Assembly (NCBI GenBank): GCA_003217035.1
Contig: QCHV01000011.1
Location: 1-61,561 of the forward strand
Reading direction: 5' to 3'
DNA: 61,561 bases
Source of the DNA: Prochlorococcus sp. AG-402-G22
GTDB lineage: Bacteria > Cyanobacteriota > Cyanobacteriia > PCC-6307 > Cyanobiaceae
Below the pieces are notes generated by a model. The model ran no database searches. It was not told the origin of the DNA and saw only the letters and a list, made by a program, of their open reading frames with translations. Position 1 is the first letter of the stretch. Each line of letters begins with the position of its first letter. Made by a program: the position numbers and the translations under genes. Of this stretch, positions 7,889 to 16,576 are shown in pieces.

Positions 7889-8119
7889 ATGATTCAGTCA
7901 TTACTAGGTGTAGCTATTATGTCTATGGCAGCAACTTCTTTGTTGATAGCTATTCGTATTGGTGATAATTCTCTTGATAATGTTAAAAGCCATCCATTAA
8001 CATCTTACGAAAAGAGAATTTTACAAAAGGCCGGTTATACAGGAGCAAATTATATTGACAAGCTAAATAGTGAGATTTCTCAACATATCAATAGTTTAAT
8101 CCAACAAAACGCAAGTTAG
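7889..8119 (+). CDS. short pseudopilin-like protein
   Basis: A 76-residue product with a hydrophobic helix at the very N-terminus (MIQSLLGVAIMSMAATSLLIAI), like a mature pilin helix lacking a recognisable leader, followed by a short polar helical tail with no cysteine. It starts 3 bp after the preceding stop and ends 13 bp before the prepilin gene at 8133, so it is part of the operon. Processing by PilD is doubtful because no Gly precedes a Phe/Met with Glu at +5. A role in minor-pilin priming complexes is inferred from context only. Confidence 0.6.
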   Translation: MIQSLLGVAIMSMAATSLLIAIRIGDNSLDNVKSHPLTSYEKRILQKAGYTGANYIDKLNSEISQHINSLIQQNAS

Positions 8120-8132
8120 CCAATACGTATTA

Positions 8133-8651
8133 ATGACCAAAAAATCAAAACTTATATCTATTCATAATCAAGGCATGACAATACCAGAGGTCGCTTTCTC
8201 AGTAGCAATGTTGTCTGCATTCACAGCAGTGTTCGTTGTCATTTCACAGTACACAGCGAGTTTTTTTCAGCCCATGACTAGCAGTTTAAACTCTCCAGCA
8301 TATGACTTCTTATCTGATTACAATACCCTATTAATTAAGCTTGACAAAATGTCAAATATTCTCTCACAACCAGGTTATTCTATAGAAGAACTTACTAAAT
8401 TAAGATGTACTGGTAAGCCTTACCATGACTGGAATCTTCCTGGACCTGATGTACCTTTAACGCCATCGGGTTATAACATATGTCTTAAGGCTAGTACTAG
8501 CATGAATGAAAGTCCATTAAGCTCTTTGATATCCAGCCCATCCAAAGCAAAACCTGGTTTATATATACTTTATGCTATTCCTGTAAAAGGAATATCAGGA
8601 GAGTCTTTGCCAGTTAGGCGAGTCTTTTGTAGACCTCAACCTTATTGCTAA
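8133..8651 (+). CDS. minor type IV prepilin
   Basis: The 172-residue protein has a prepilin signature: a basic leader (MTKKSKLISIHNQG), cleavage G14|M15, then MTIPEVAFSVAMLSAFTA with Glu at mature position +5 and a 20-residue hydrophobic helix. PilD (17209-18009) would remove the leader and methylate the new N-terminus. The C-terminal part has four cysteines (one near KLRCTGK, one near YNICLK and two in the last ten residues). It is probably a minor pilin of the tip or initiation complex. The pilM-like gene starts 9 bp downstream. Confidence 0.8.
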   Translation: MTKKSKLISIHNQGMTIPEVAFSVAMLSAFTAVFVVISQYTASFFQPMTSSLNSPAYDFLSDYNTLLIKLDKMSNILSQPGYSIEELTKLRCTGKPYHDWNLPGPDVPLTPSGYNICLKASTSMNESPLSSLISSPSKAKPGLYILYAIPVKGISGESLPVRRVFCRPQPYC

Positions 8652-8660
8652 AATAATTAT

Positions 8661-10649
8661 ATGACTTCATCTTCACCAGCTACTAATGTTTCAAACCTAA
8701 CCGTAGCGAATCTGCTTGATCAATTACTTATATATAGAAAACAAATCTCTCATAGAGTTATATTAGTGGAATTTGGCAAAAACGCTATTAATTTAGCTGT
8801 GGCAAGCTCAGGTCCGAAATCTAATATAAACTTTAAAAAATTCTCCGCTATTGAAATACCTGAAGAAGCAATCGATAAATCTATACCTACAGATCCCAGT
8901 GTCATGGGCGATCTTTTAAAAGAAATACTTCAAGAACAGAAAATATTATCTTTGAGAACATCTATAGTTTTGTCTCCAGACGCTGTTTATACAAGATTGA
9001 TTAATATCCCCTCAGATTTATCAATTTCCCAAGCATATGAATATGTTTCAGACCCATCCTCTGGAGTTCAGATACCTATTTCACTTTCTAAAACAGATTT
9101 TGATATTACACCAACTTCATTGCCTGAGCTTATTATTGATAATAATAAGTTCAGGAAATATTTCTTGCTTTCAATACCAAAGAAAACAACAGAGACTATC
9201 TTACAAGCATTGGAACCTGCAGGCTTAGATATATGTTCATTAGACGTAAGCTTTATTTCCCAATTAAGATTAATAACTCAACATATTGCCTCCTTAAGTG
9301 AGAATGAATATGCTTTGTTATTAGAACTCAATAGTGATTGTAGTCATGTTGTTATAGCAGATAGCTCTGGTCCTGTATTAGTAGATCGAATAGCTTCTAT
9401 AAAAGAATATCCTCAATTAAATCGAAATCCAAATGCTGGCAATCCTAATGATAATCTTGCCTCAAAGAAAGAAGAGGTTCCAAAGAAAAAATATATGAAG
9501 ATATCAAAGCTTGATCTAAGAGTAATTGTTAGAGAATTAAAGTCACTGTTAAGAAGATTCACTCAGGATCAAAACATAACAGCAAAATTTAGTATTTATT
9601 TGTCAGGCCATAATAGTCAGCACGATGAAATTGCCAAGGTCTTAGGTGAATCAATTAATTTGCCAGTATATTTAGTCGATTCATATATACCTAAAAAGCA
9701 ATCAATATATAAACCTTCTCTTAAAGAATTATCCAGTTCAAAATTAGATAGACAGACCAAGTATAATGACTTAAATAGTCTATTTTCATCAGATCTTTCC
9801 AAATCAAAAAGTTCGAATAAGCTAGATATTAATCTTCCAAAACAACCCACTTCATTTATTGACAATCCAATCAAACAAGGTGATACATTAACTTCCAAAA
9901 CTAAAGACTCAACTCAACCAGATATCACATCTAAAACACAAGGTAAAGATTCTAATTTAGATTCTTCCTCTTCATCTTCCTTTATTGATACACCCCAGTC
10001 TACAAACCTAACAAGAGATACAAAAGCTGATTTAGATGATTCTGTTGATCTTGAAAGTGTTGTTGATAATAGAACTAAAGATTCTAATTTAGATTCTTCC
10101 TCTTCATCTTCCTTTATTGATACACCCCAGTCTACAAACCTAACAAGAGATACAAAAGCTGATTTAGATGATTCTGTTGATCTTGAAAGTGTTGTTGATA
10201 ATAGAACTAGAGATTCAAAAGTGACTAGAAGTTCAGATGAAACTAACACTGATCTACTTGTAAACAATCACTCCGAAGAACTTCCATCTGCCGATACAGA
10301 TTCCAATCTAGAATTAAGGAAGGATCAAACATTGTTTGAAGAAAATAAGAATATAGAACATACTAATTTAGAGAAGATAAATAGTTCAGTCAAAAATGTC
10401 CAGGATTCTCATACCTCAACTATGTTAAATAATACCCAGAACACTAATCAAATAGATTCAGAATTTAAAATGGATGGTTCTTTCCTTGGTCTAACAGATT
10501 CAGATATTCAAGAAGATGATAAAGTACTAGAAAATAATACTCAATCTTCCAAAACCATTGAAACTCCAGAGCAGGAAATTGACTCTTTTAAAGGAGACTT
10601 TCAAATGGACACTTCATTCCTTGATATAGAGAAGCCAACTGAAGATTAG
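8661..10649 (+). CDS. pilM: PilM-like protein with long disordered C-terminal tail
   Basis: Residues about 30-350 look like a PilM/FtsA-type actin-fold domain: VILVEFGKNAINLAVASSG at 34-52 as the phosphate-1 strand, a middle part (LRTSIVLSPDAVYTRLINIP) and EYALLLELNSDCSHVVIAD as a second nucleotide-fold strand. The remaining ~300 residues are Ser/Asp/Asn/Thr-rich, apparently disordered, with an exact 44-residue duplication (429-472, 473-516) and a twice-used C-terminal motif F-x-M-D-x-S-F-L (602-609, 647-654). Normal PilM is ~350 residues, so the tail is unusual. PilM is cytoplasmic and binds PilN; the tail might recruit PilB, PilT or PilC. Last gene of the forward operon. Confidence 0.75.
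   Translation: MTSSSPATNVSNLTVANLLDQLLIYRKQISHRVILVEFGKNAINLAVASSGPKSNINFKKFSAIEIPEEAIDKSIPTDPSVMGDLLKEILQEQKILSLRTSIVLSPDAVYTRLINIPSDLSISQAYEYVSDPSSGVQIPISLSKTDFDITPTSLPELIIDNNKFRKYFLLSIPKKTTETILQALEPAGLDICSLDVSFISQLRLITQHIASLSENEYALLLELNSDCSHVVIADSSGPVLVDRIASIKEYPQLNRNPNAGNPNDNLASKKEEVPKKKYMKISKLDLRVIVRELKSLLRRFTQDQNITAKFSIYLSGHNSQHDEIAKVLGESINLPVYLVDSYIPKKQSIYKPSLKELSSSKLDRQTKYNDLNSLFSSDLSKSKSSNKLDINLPKQPTSFIDNPIKQGDTLTSKTKDSTQPDITSKTQGKDSNLDSSSSSSFIDTPQSTNLTRDTKADLDDSVDLESVVDNRTKDSNLDSSSSSSFIDTPQSTNLTRDTKADLDDSVDLESVVDNRTRDSKVTRSSDETNTDLLVNNHSEELPSADTDSNLELRKDQTLFEENKNIEHTNLEKINSSVKNVQDSHTSTMLNNTQNTNQIDSEFKMDGSFLGLTDSDIQEDDKVLENNTQSSKTIETPEQEIDSFKGDFQMDTSFLDIEKPTED
9945..10208 (+). repeat. 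perfect 132-bp tandem duplication inside pilM
   Basis: Bases 9945-10076 and 10077-10208 are identical as far as I can compare, each encoding 44 residues beginning KDSNLDSSSSSSF. The unit is a multiple of three, so the frame is kept. Lack of divergence, even at third positions, points to a recent duplication, and copy number may vary among relatives. Confidence 0.9.
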
Positions 10650-10662
10650 TTCCCCCTATTAA

Positions 10663-11835
10663 TTAGCCCATTTTATTGACTAAGTCGAACATTGGTAAGT
10701 AAAGAGAAACAACTATAGTACCAACTATTATTGCGACTACAAAAATAACAGCAGGCTCCATTGCTTTTGTAAGAGCTGATACTGTTTCTTCTACCTCACG
10801 CTTATAGAAATTAGAAAGATTTTCTAGCATAAATGACAATTCACCTGTTTCTTCTCCAATTCTTATCATTGAGTAAAGTAGTCTTGGCATCACTTTTGAA
10901 AGTGATAGTGAATAACTTAAGGCTTGACCTTGCTGAATCAGGTATATAGATTTCTTTATTGCAATTCTAATGATTTCATTACCTGATGCGCTTAAGCATC
11001 TTTCCAATCCTTCTACTAAAGGTACACCTGAATTTACTAAAGTACTTAGGGTATCACTCATTGATGCTATCTCTGATCTGAGAATGAGGTCACCAAAAAG
11101 TGGTACTTTTAGGATTAATTGATCAATAAACTCTCTTCCTCCTTTTGTTGAATATACAGTTTTAATTATGTATACCAAAGAAAATAACGTTAATGGAGCC
11201 CCTAGATAGAAGCCGTTTGAAGTAACTATATTAGATAGTAAAAGCATAAACCTAGTTAAGCCTGGTAATTCTGCTCCTAGTCCATCAAATAATTCCTGAA
11301 AAGTGGGTACTATAAAGATTAATAATGCAAGACTGATTGTAACTGCTAGGACAAGTACTACAACTGGGTATACCAACGCCCCTGTAATTTGACCTTTCAA
11401 TTTTGCCTTTGCTTCAACAAGTAAAGCTATACGTTCTAGTACTTTTGAAAGTATTCCTCCAGCTTCTCCAGCTTCTATTAAACCTATTGTGATAGGAGCA
11501 AATATCTTTGGGTATTCTCTCAAGCAGCTAGAAAGTTCTTGTCCTCCACTCAGTCTTCTTGATATATCATAAATACAGACTGCAAATTTTTTATTGATCA
11601 TATTTTCTGACAGAAGTTCTAGTCCTTGAGCAAGAGGAACTCCGCTTTGTATCATTACTGATAGTTGCCTAAAGAAAACAAGTAAATCTTTTTGACTTAC
11701 TTTTAATTTTGGATTTGCCTTTATATCAGCATTACCGATGTTTAAACTAAATAAAGAATTTTCAGCCTGAATACTATTATTCTTATCTAAATCAGAACCA
11801 GGATTAAATTCTTTCTTGGATCCATATTTTGCCAT
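10663..11835 (-). CDS. pilC: type IV pilus assembly platform protein PilC
   Basis: A 390-residue member of the GspF/PilC family. It has two homologous helical cytoplasmic domains, each followed by membrane helices: LLVFFRQLSVMIQSGVPLAQGLELL (about 48-72) and DTLSTLVNSGVPLVEGLERC in the second repeat, with EAGEAGGILSKVLERIA and IGEETGELSFMLENLS as paired G-E motifs. It sits at the base of the pilus in the inner membrane and couples PilB/PilT ATP hydrolysis to pilin insertion or removal. Length matches the family. It follows pilT by 11 bp and is the last gene of the reverse block; it converges on pilM. Confidence 0.95.
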   Translation of the reverse strand: MAKYGSKKEFNPGSDLDKNNSIQAENSLFSLNIGNADIKANPKLKVSQKDLLVFFRQLSVMIQSGVPLAQGLELLSENMINKKFAVCIYDISRRLSGGQELSSCLREYPKIFAPITIGLIEAGEAGGILSKVLERIALLVEAKAKLKGQITGALVYPVVVLVLAVTISLALLIFIVPTFQELFDGLGAELPGLTRFMLLLSNIVTSNGFYLGAPLTLFSLVYIIKTVYSTKGGREFIDQLILKVPLFGDLILRSEIASMSDTLSTLVNSGVPLVEGLERCLSASGNEIIRIAIKKSIYLIQQGQALSYSLSLSKVMPRLLYSMIRIGEETGELSFMLENLSNFYKREVEETVSALTKAMEPAVIFVVAIIVGTIVVSLYLPMFDLVNKMG

Positions 11836-11846
11836 GAAAAATATAT

Positions 11847-12890
11847 TTAAATATCGATAGCTTTTATAACTGATGCTTTGGCAAGTGCTTGTTCTTTTGT
11901 TATAAGCCCTTTACTCACAAGTTCATTTAAGCATTGTTCAAGTGTATTCATGCCATCGTTACTGCCAGTCTGTATTTGGGAGTATATCTGACTTACTTTC
12001 TTTTCCCTTATTAGGTTTCCTATTGCTGGGGTATTTATAAGTAATTCATAAGCAAGTGACCTTTTCCCTAATGTATTTTTACATAATGATTGGGACATGA
12101 TTCCTGCGAGAGATGTTGAAACTTGGAGCCTTGCTTGCTCTTGTTGATCCCCAGGGAAAACATCTACTATTCTTTCTACTGTTTTAGCTGCTGAAGATGT
12201 GTGAAGTGTGCCTAATACTAAATGACCTGTTTCTGCTGCTGTAATCGCTAGTTGAATTGTCTCTAAGTCTCTCATTTCTCCAATATATATAACATCTGGA
12301 TCTTCTCGAAGTGCTGCCTTTAGGGCTCTGGCAAATGAATCTGTATCTCTCTTAACCTCTCTTTGGTGAATTATAGAATTATTTGTATGTTCAAAGATAA
12401 ATTCTATTGGATCTTCGATTGTAAGAATATGTCTCTTCTGAGTTTCAAGAATACAATTAATAAAGGCAGCTAAAGTTGTTGATTTACCAGAGCCTGTAGG
12501 CCCTGTACATAGCACCATACCTCTTTCCAAAGTGCTTAACTTTATAAAAGGTTCTGGTAAACCAAGATCTTGCCATCGAGGTAAATCATCAGGTAATAAT
12601 CTTAAAGTAAGACATCTTTTTTCATTAGCTATGTATGCATTTATTCTTAACCTAGAGAGACCTTCTATACTTGTTGAGCTATCTATATCATTTGTTTGAT
12701 TAAACTCTTCAATTTTCTCCTTGCCTAACAATTCCAGCATTAGATTATCCATATCTTGACTTCTTAATTTCTGAGCACTTATTTTTATATCAGAATTTAC
12801 TCTTACTGCTATTGGAGAACCTTCTTCAAGGTGAATGTCTGATGACCCTGCTTGAATAGCAAAGTTAACAATTTCACGGGATATTGTCAT
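11847..12890 (-). CDS. pilT: pilus retraction ATPase PilT
   Basis: A 347-residue GspE/PilT-family hexameric ATPase. Walker A GPTGSGKST is at 130-138 and Walker B DPDVIYIGEMRD near 196-207, with Asp and His box residues (LTIEDPIEFIFEH, GTLHTSSAAKTVERIVDVFP). The short N-terminal PAS-like part (SDIHLEEGSPIAVRV) and the TPAIGNLIREKK element near the C-terminus, equivalent to the AIRNLIRE motif needed for retraction, mark PilT rather than PilB. There is no zinc-binding Cys cluster. The gene sits between pilB and pilC, so extension and retraction motors are co-expressed. Confidence 0.95.
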   Translation of the reverse strand: MTISREIVNFAIQAGSSDIHLEEGSPIAVRVNSDIKISAQKLRSQDMDNLMLELLGKEKIEEFNQTNDIDSSTSIEGLSRLRINAYIANEKRCLTLRLLPDDLPRWQDLGLPEPFIKLSTLERGMVLCTGPTGSGKSTTLAAFINCILETQKRHILTIEDPIEFIFEHTNNSIIHQREVKRDTDSFARALKAALREDPDVIYIGEMRDLETIQLAITAAETGHLVLGTLHTSSAAKTVERIVDVFPGDQQEQARLQVSTSLAGIMSQSLCKNTLGKRSLAYELLINTPAIGNLIREKKVSQIYSQIQTGSNDGMNTLEQCLNELVSKGLITKEQALAKASVIKAIDI

Positions 12891-12908
12891 ATGACTTAAG
12901 ATTGGTAA

Positions 12909-14561
12909 TTAGTCATTTGATTTAAAGACTCTTGCAAGTTCCGCAACTGTTGTAAGTTGTTGCTTAATCAATTCTACCCCATATTTCATTAATGTAAGCA
13001 TATTATTGCTTTCAACTGCCATTTCTTCTATCTCTTTGTCGGTTTTATTGGATGAAATAGCATTTTGTATTGGCCTATTAATTATCAGTAATTCATAAGC
13101 CCCTACCCTACCTTTATAGCCTGTGCCTGAACATTGTTTGCATAGTGTATTCTCCCTTTTTCTTTTTTCTTTTTCCTCAGCTGAAAGTACAGTTGCATAT
13201 CTAATTGGTGTATTTCCCTTTATACCAGTAAATCTAGATTCATGTTCTTGTATAGGCCTTTGAACACTACATTCTGAACAAACCCTCCTTAGTAAACGTT
13301 GTGCTAAAACTCCCCTTACAGATGAATTTAGTTTATATTTAGGAACTTCCATGTCTAATAATCTAGTCAAGGAACTAGATGATGTATTTGCATGAAGTGT
13401 TGTAAAAACTAAATGACCAGTTTCTGCAGCATCCATTGAAGACTCTGCAGTTTCTGGATCTCTTGTTTCACCTATTAAGATTACATCTGGATCTTGTCTT
13501 AAAAATGTGCGCAATAAATTTGCAAATGTTTGATTCTTAGCTCTATTAACTTGATGTTGCATAATGTCACCAGCCAAATCATATTCTATTGGGTCTTCAG
13601 CTGTTACTATTTTTAGTTCTCCATTGTCTTTTTCTCTAAGGGCTGCTGCTAAAGTTGTTGATTTTCCCGAGCCAGTTGGCCCAGAAACTATAACTATTCC
13701 ATTACTATTATTTATGATTTTCCTAAATTCATTTCTTACACTTTCAATATGCATTAAGACATCTAGATTAAGGACTGAAGCATCACTGTTCAGAATTCGC
13801 AAGACCATTCCTTCTCCATGTTTACCTGGAGCTGTCGAACATCTAAATTCCATTCTTCCTCCTTCATATCTGCGCAGGATTTTCCCATCTTGACTAGCTC
13901 TCCTTTCGGCTATATCCATATGAGCCATATTTTTTAGACAAGCTATTAACTGTATTCCAGCTTTCTTTGGCATAGATAAGAATTTTTGCATTACACCATC
14001 TCTTCTGACTCTTATTTTGTAATTGTCACTTTTAGCCTCTATGTGTATATCCGATACATTTGATCTGCATGTATTTATTAATATCATACCTGCTGCTCTT
14101 TGTGTTTTACTTTCCATCATCTCATTGGACAAATCTTCAGTGTCATCCTCAAGCTCTTCTTCATCAATTTCATCAAATTCAATCGAGAATTCATTTTCAT
14201 CCTGTCCATCTGCTGAATCCTGCAACGCTGCGATTACAGCTTCCTCGGTAAATTCTGCTATCTCAATTCCTTCTCCACTGATAAACCTTTCTTCAGCTGC
14301 TAAATCTAATATCTCCTGTATTTTTTCTGGTGATCTTTCAACAAACTTACATTCTAAGCCTGACTGACTTAACCTCTCCTTTATTGTATTACCTATAGTG
14401 CCTAAGAAAACAATATTACCAACTGCAATTGTGATTATTCCTGGGTTTGGAGGTAGTGATGGTTCAATCCCAAGAGGCACAACTATATTATCTCTACACC
14501 ATTGAAGAGAAAAATACTTATCTACTAAATTTCTTACAGAAGCTACGGAAAATTGAGACAT
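12909..14561 (-). CDS. pilB: pilus extension ATPase PilB
   Basis: A 550-residue GspE-family ATPase powering pilus extension. A diverged N-terminal domain (1-110) is followed by a very acidic linker (about 111-145), VSDIHIEA (169-176), Walker A GPTGSGKS (294-301), Walker B DPDVILIGETRD and the zinc-binding cysteines CSEC and CKQC that are typical of PilB and absent in PilT. It is shorter than most cyanobacterial PilB (~670 residues), mainly in the N-terminal region where c-di-GMP-binding MshEN domains occur, so regulation by c-di-GMP looks reduced or lost. Seven bp separate it from the large pilin gene upstream. Confidence 0.95.
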   Translation of the reverse strand: MSQFSVASVRNLVDKYFSLQWCRDNIVVPLGIEPSLPPNPGIITIAVGNIVFLGTIGNTIKERLSQSGLECKFVERSPEKIQEILDLAAEERFISGEGIEIAEFTEEAVIAALQDSADGQDENEFSIEFDEIDEEELEDDTEDLSNEMMESKTQRAAGMILINTCRSNVSDIHIEAKSDNYKIRVRRDGVMQKFLSMPKKAGIQLIACLKNMAHMDIAERRASQDGKILRRYEGGRMEFRCSTAPGKHGEGMVLRILNSDASVLNLDVLMHIESVRNEFRKIINNSNGIVIVSGPTGSGKSTTLAAALREKDNGELKIVTAEDPIEYDLAGDIMQHQVNRAKNQTFANLLRTFLRQDPDVILIGETRDPETAESSMDAAETGHLVFTTLHANTSSSSLTRLLDMEVPKYKLNSSVRGVLAQRLLRRVCSECSVQRPIQEHESRFTGIKGNTPIRYATVLSAEEKEKRKRENTLCKQCSGTGYKGRVGAYELLIINRPIQNAISSNKTDKEIEEMAVESNNMLTLMKYGVELIKQQLTTVAELARVFKSND

Positions 14562-14567
14562 AATCTA

Positions 14568-15872
14568 TTAACCTGCTGGACAACCACATCTTGTATCTCT
14601 TTTTGCATAACCCCTTACTGTGTCACATGCACGGGGTCTAGTTGTGCAGCATCTTTCTCCACTGCGTCCTACATAAGTACCTTTTCCTTTACAATCTCTA
14701 CCTTTAGCTTTTTCCTTATATTTACTTCCTCCACCTCTTTCTTCCTGATTATCATCGTCTTTTTTGTCGCCGCCGCCAATTTCTTCTTTTTTAACGCAAC
14801 TTGAATTTTGATAGTCGGCTGAATTTAAAGCCTCTCCTTTGCAGAAATAATATTTATCACCACATGGCTCTTTTATTCCATCTTTAGGTTGAATTACATA
14901 TTCTCCTGTAAATTGCTGACTCTTTTTATTTTTTAAATCTTCTTCGCACTTTAAAAGCTTTACTTTTTCGTCTTTATCTTTCCAATCTGCTTCAGTTTCA
15001 AATACTTCACCAGTATGGAACCAATATTGGACACCTGCACATTCAGGTTTTTTTGTTCTTCCTTTTCCTTGAGGGCTTATATAATTTGGATCACTTTTTA
15101 CACTTTTAATCCAATCTTCGCAAGCTTCACCATAAAGACGTTTCCTAGCAGCTTCCATAGCTTCGCAAGTTCTATATTCACTTCCGTTTAGGAGGCATGT
15201 CCCTTGTTCAGTGCATGCTCCTTCGTCTTTGATGTTTCCTTTTGCTGGAGCTCTCCAGGTTTTTACTGGCCCGCTATGCTTATCAGCTATTTTTTTTTGA
15301 AAGGCTGTGGCGCAATCAGCCTTAGCTTTTGAAATTCTGTCATTTCTAGCTATTGCTGCTAATGCTTCGGGGCTTAACCCACAGTTTTCTCCTGCCCATC
15401 CTCTACAAGAACTTAATGATCTTGGATTGGGGTTATTTCCTGGAGTTGCTCCTTTGAATATTTTTACAGACCCTGTTTCATCATCTTCGTAAATTCTAAA
15501 TTGCATTTCATAGAGAAAATCTTTATCACTTTTCTTAAGAGGTGTAATAGCTAGTGATTTACATTTACCTCCATTTGGTGAGAGCTGGTAACCCAAGGTG
15601 TTTAATTTTTTTTGGCTAAGGTTTTCAGGTGCCTTTGTATTAAATTCATTTATATCTGTAGATATCCGATATTGACCAAGACAATCTGCTGCATATGAAT
15701 TCATCAGAGCTTTTGTTTCTTCAATTCTAGATAACTTGACTGTATTAATTATATTTGGGATAGCGTAAGAGCCTAATGCAGATAGGACTGCCATAACTAC
15801 GGCCACTTCAACTATTGTAAATCCATCTTTTAAACCTTCTTCTTCAAATAATGAATTCTGTTCATTGCTCAT
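14568..15872 (-). CDS. large Cys-rich type IV pilin, probable tip or adhesin subunit
   Basis: The protein has a true prepilin start, KDG|FTIVEVAVVMAVLSALGSYAIP with Glu at +5, after a 17-residue leader from ATG 15872. A TTG at 15914 preceded by AAGGAGG at good spacing is an alternative start with a longer leader. The mature part is ~415 residues, two to three times normal, with 20 cysteines spread to the end, a GGGDKKDDD..GGG linker and a compact Cys-rich end (ERCCTTRPRACDTV..CGCPAG). This suggests a disulfide-stabilised ligand-binding head on a minor pilin, comparable in build to PilY1- or PilV-type tip units though not homologous as far as I see. It lies directly upstream of pilB. Confidence 0.8.
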   Translation of the reverse strand: MSNEQNSLFEEEGLKDGFTIVEVAVVMAVLSALGSYAIPNIINTVKLSRIEETKALMNSYAADCLGQYRISTDINEFNTKAPENLSQKKLNTLGYQLSPNGGKCKSLAITPLKKSDKDFLYEMQFRIYEDDETGSVKIFKGATPGNNPNPRSLSSCRGWAGENCGLSPEALAAIARNDRISKAKADCATAFQKKIADKHSGPVKTWRAPAKGNIKDEGACTEQGTCLLNGSEYRTCEAMEAARKRLYGEACEDWIKSVKSDPNYISPQGKGRTKKPECAGVQYWFHTGEVFETEADWKDKDEKVKLLKCEEDLKNKKSQQFTGEYVIQPKDGIKEPCGDKYYFCKGEALNSADYQNSSCVKKEEIGGGDKKDDDNQEERGGGSKYKEKAKGRDCKGKGTYVGRSGERCCTTRPRACDTVRGYAKRDTRCGCPAG

Positions 15873-16038
15873 AAGTTCTATTTCAGCTCCATTGCTTTGA
15901 TTGAAATAAAGCAATGCACATCCTCCTTTTCTAGAACTAGCAATATGTCCATAAAATGTCAACAATCATAACTAGTTAAAAATATTTTTGCTTTTAAAAT
16001 ATAGATATAAGCTCATTCCGTAGAATTTATATAACTAT

Positions 16039-16560
16039 CTAAAAGGATAGTTGGTATGTTTTTCCTTTTAACGTAAGTAGAACTGATTGATTCTTTTCAT
16101 CAATTTTTTTTACTTTAACTCCCATAGGTAATAACTGCGTAGTTTTACCTCCTATTTGTCCCTGTTCTATATGGCCGGGCATAGACTTGTATTCGACTAA
16201 AGCATATTTAACTTTGTCTGTAGCTATAATCCCTTTTAGCCTAAGGCTATTCGAGAGTATATTACTTGAAGAATCTGAATATTTAGAAAAAGGATCTGTC
16301 TTTCCATAAGTACCTTCAGATTGAAGCTTCTTAGCTGTTTTTAATGATGAAAAGCTACCTGAAGGAGGAGTTGTTTCAATTGAAGTCTGAGAATTCTTTT
16401 TTAGATCGTTGCTTTTCTTAGAAAGAATTTGTAGATCACTAAAATCATCTGTTATATCTTGTGATGTATCATTACTTGCACAACCTACAATTATTATGGA
16501 TGTAAATAACCCTAGAAATATTTTTAAAAAGGATTGAGTGGTTAATTTATTCATTTTCAA
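16039..16560 (-). CDS. pilP: lipoprotein, PilP-like
   Basis: A 173-residue protein with a lipoprotein signal (lipobox IIVGC, lipidated Cys26), a disordered Ser/Thr/Asp-rich linker (27-85) and a compact C-terminal beta-rich domain. The domain has the pattern TDPFSKY, LRLKGIIA, YALVEYK, GQIGGKTTQLLPMGVKVKKI, then LLTLKGKTYQL, which corresponds to PilP (family motif RDPF..L.GI...ALV...G....G...G...V..I). PilP bridges PilN/PilO to the secretin. It lies away from pilNO here, between pilA and the large pilin, which is unusual; the name is inferred from motif and pathway. Confidence 0.7.
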   Translation of the reverse strand: MKMNKLTTQSFLKIFLGLFTSIIIVGCASNDTSQDITDDFSDLQILSKKSNDLKKNSQTSIETTPPSGSFSSLKTAKKLQSEGTYGKTDPFSKYSDSSSNILSNSLRLKGIIATDKVKYALVEYKSMPGHIEQGQIGGKTTQLLPMGVKVKKIDEKNQSVLLTLKGKTYQLSF

Positions 16561-16576
16561 AGTTGTTTCTAAATAA

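Noticed and set aside
9914-10267. Antisense frame over the PilM duplication
   Set aside because: Its repetitive Ser/Leu content is a shadow of the duplicated forward codons.
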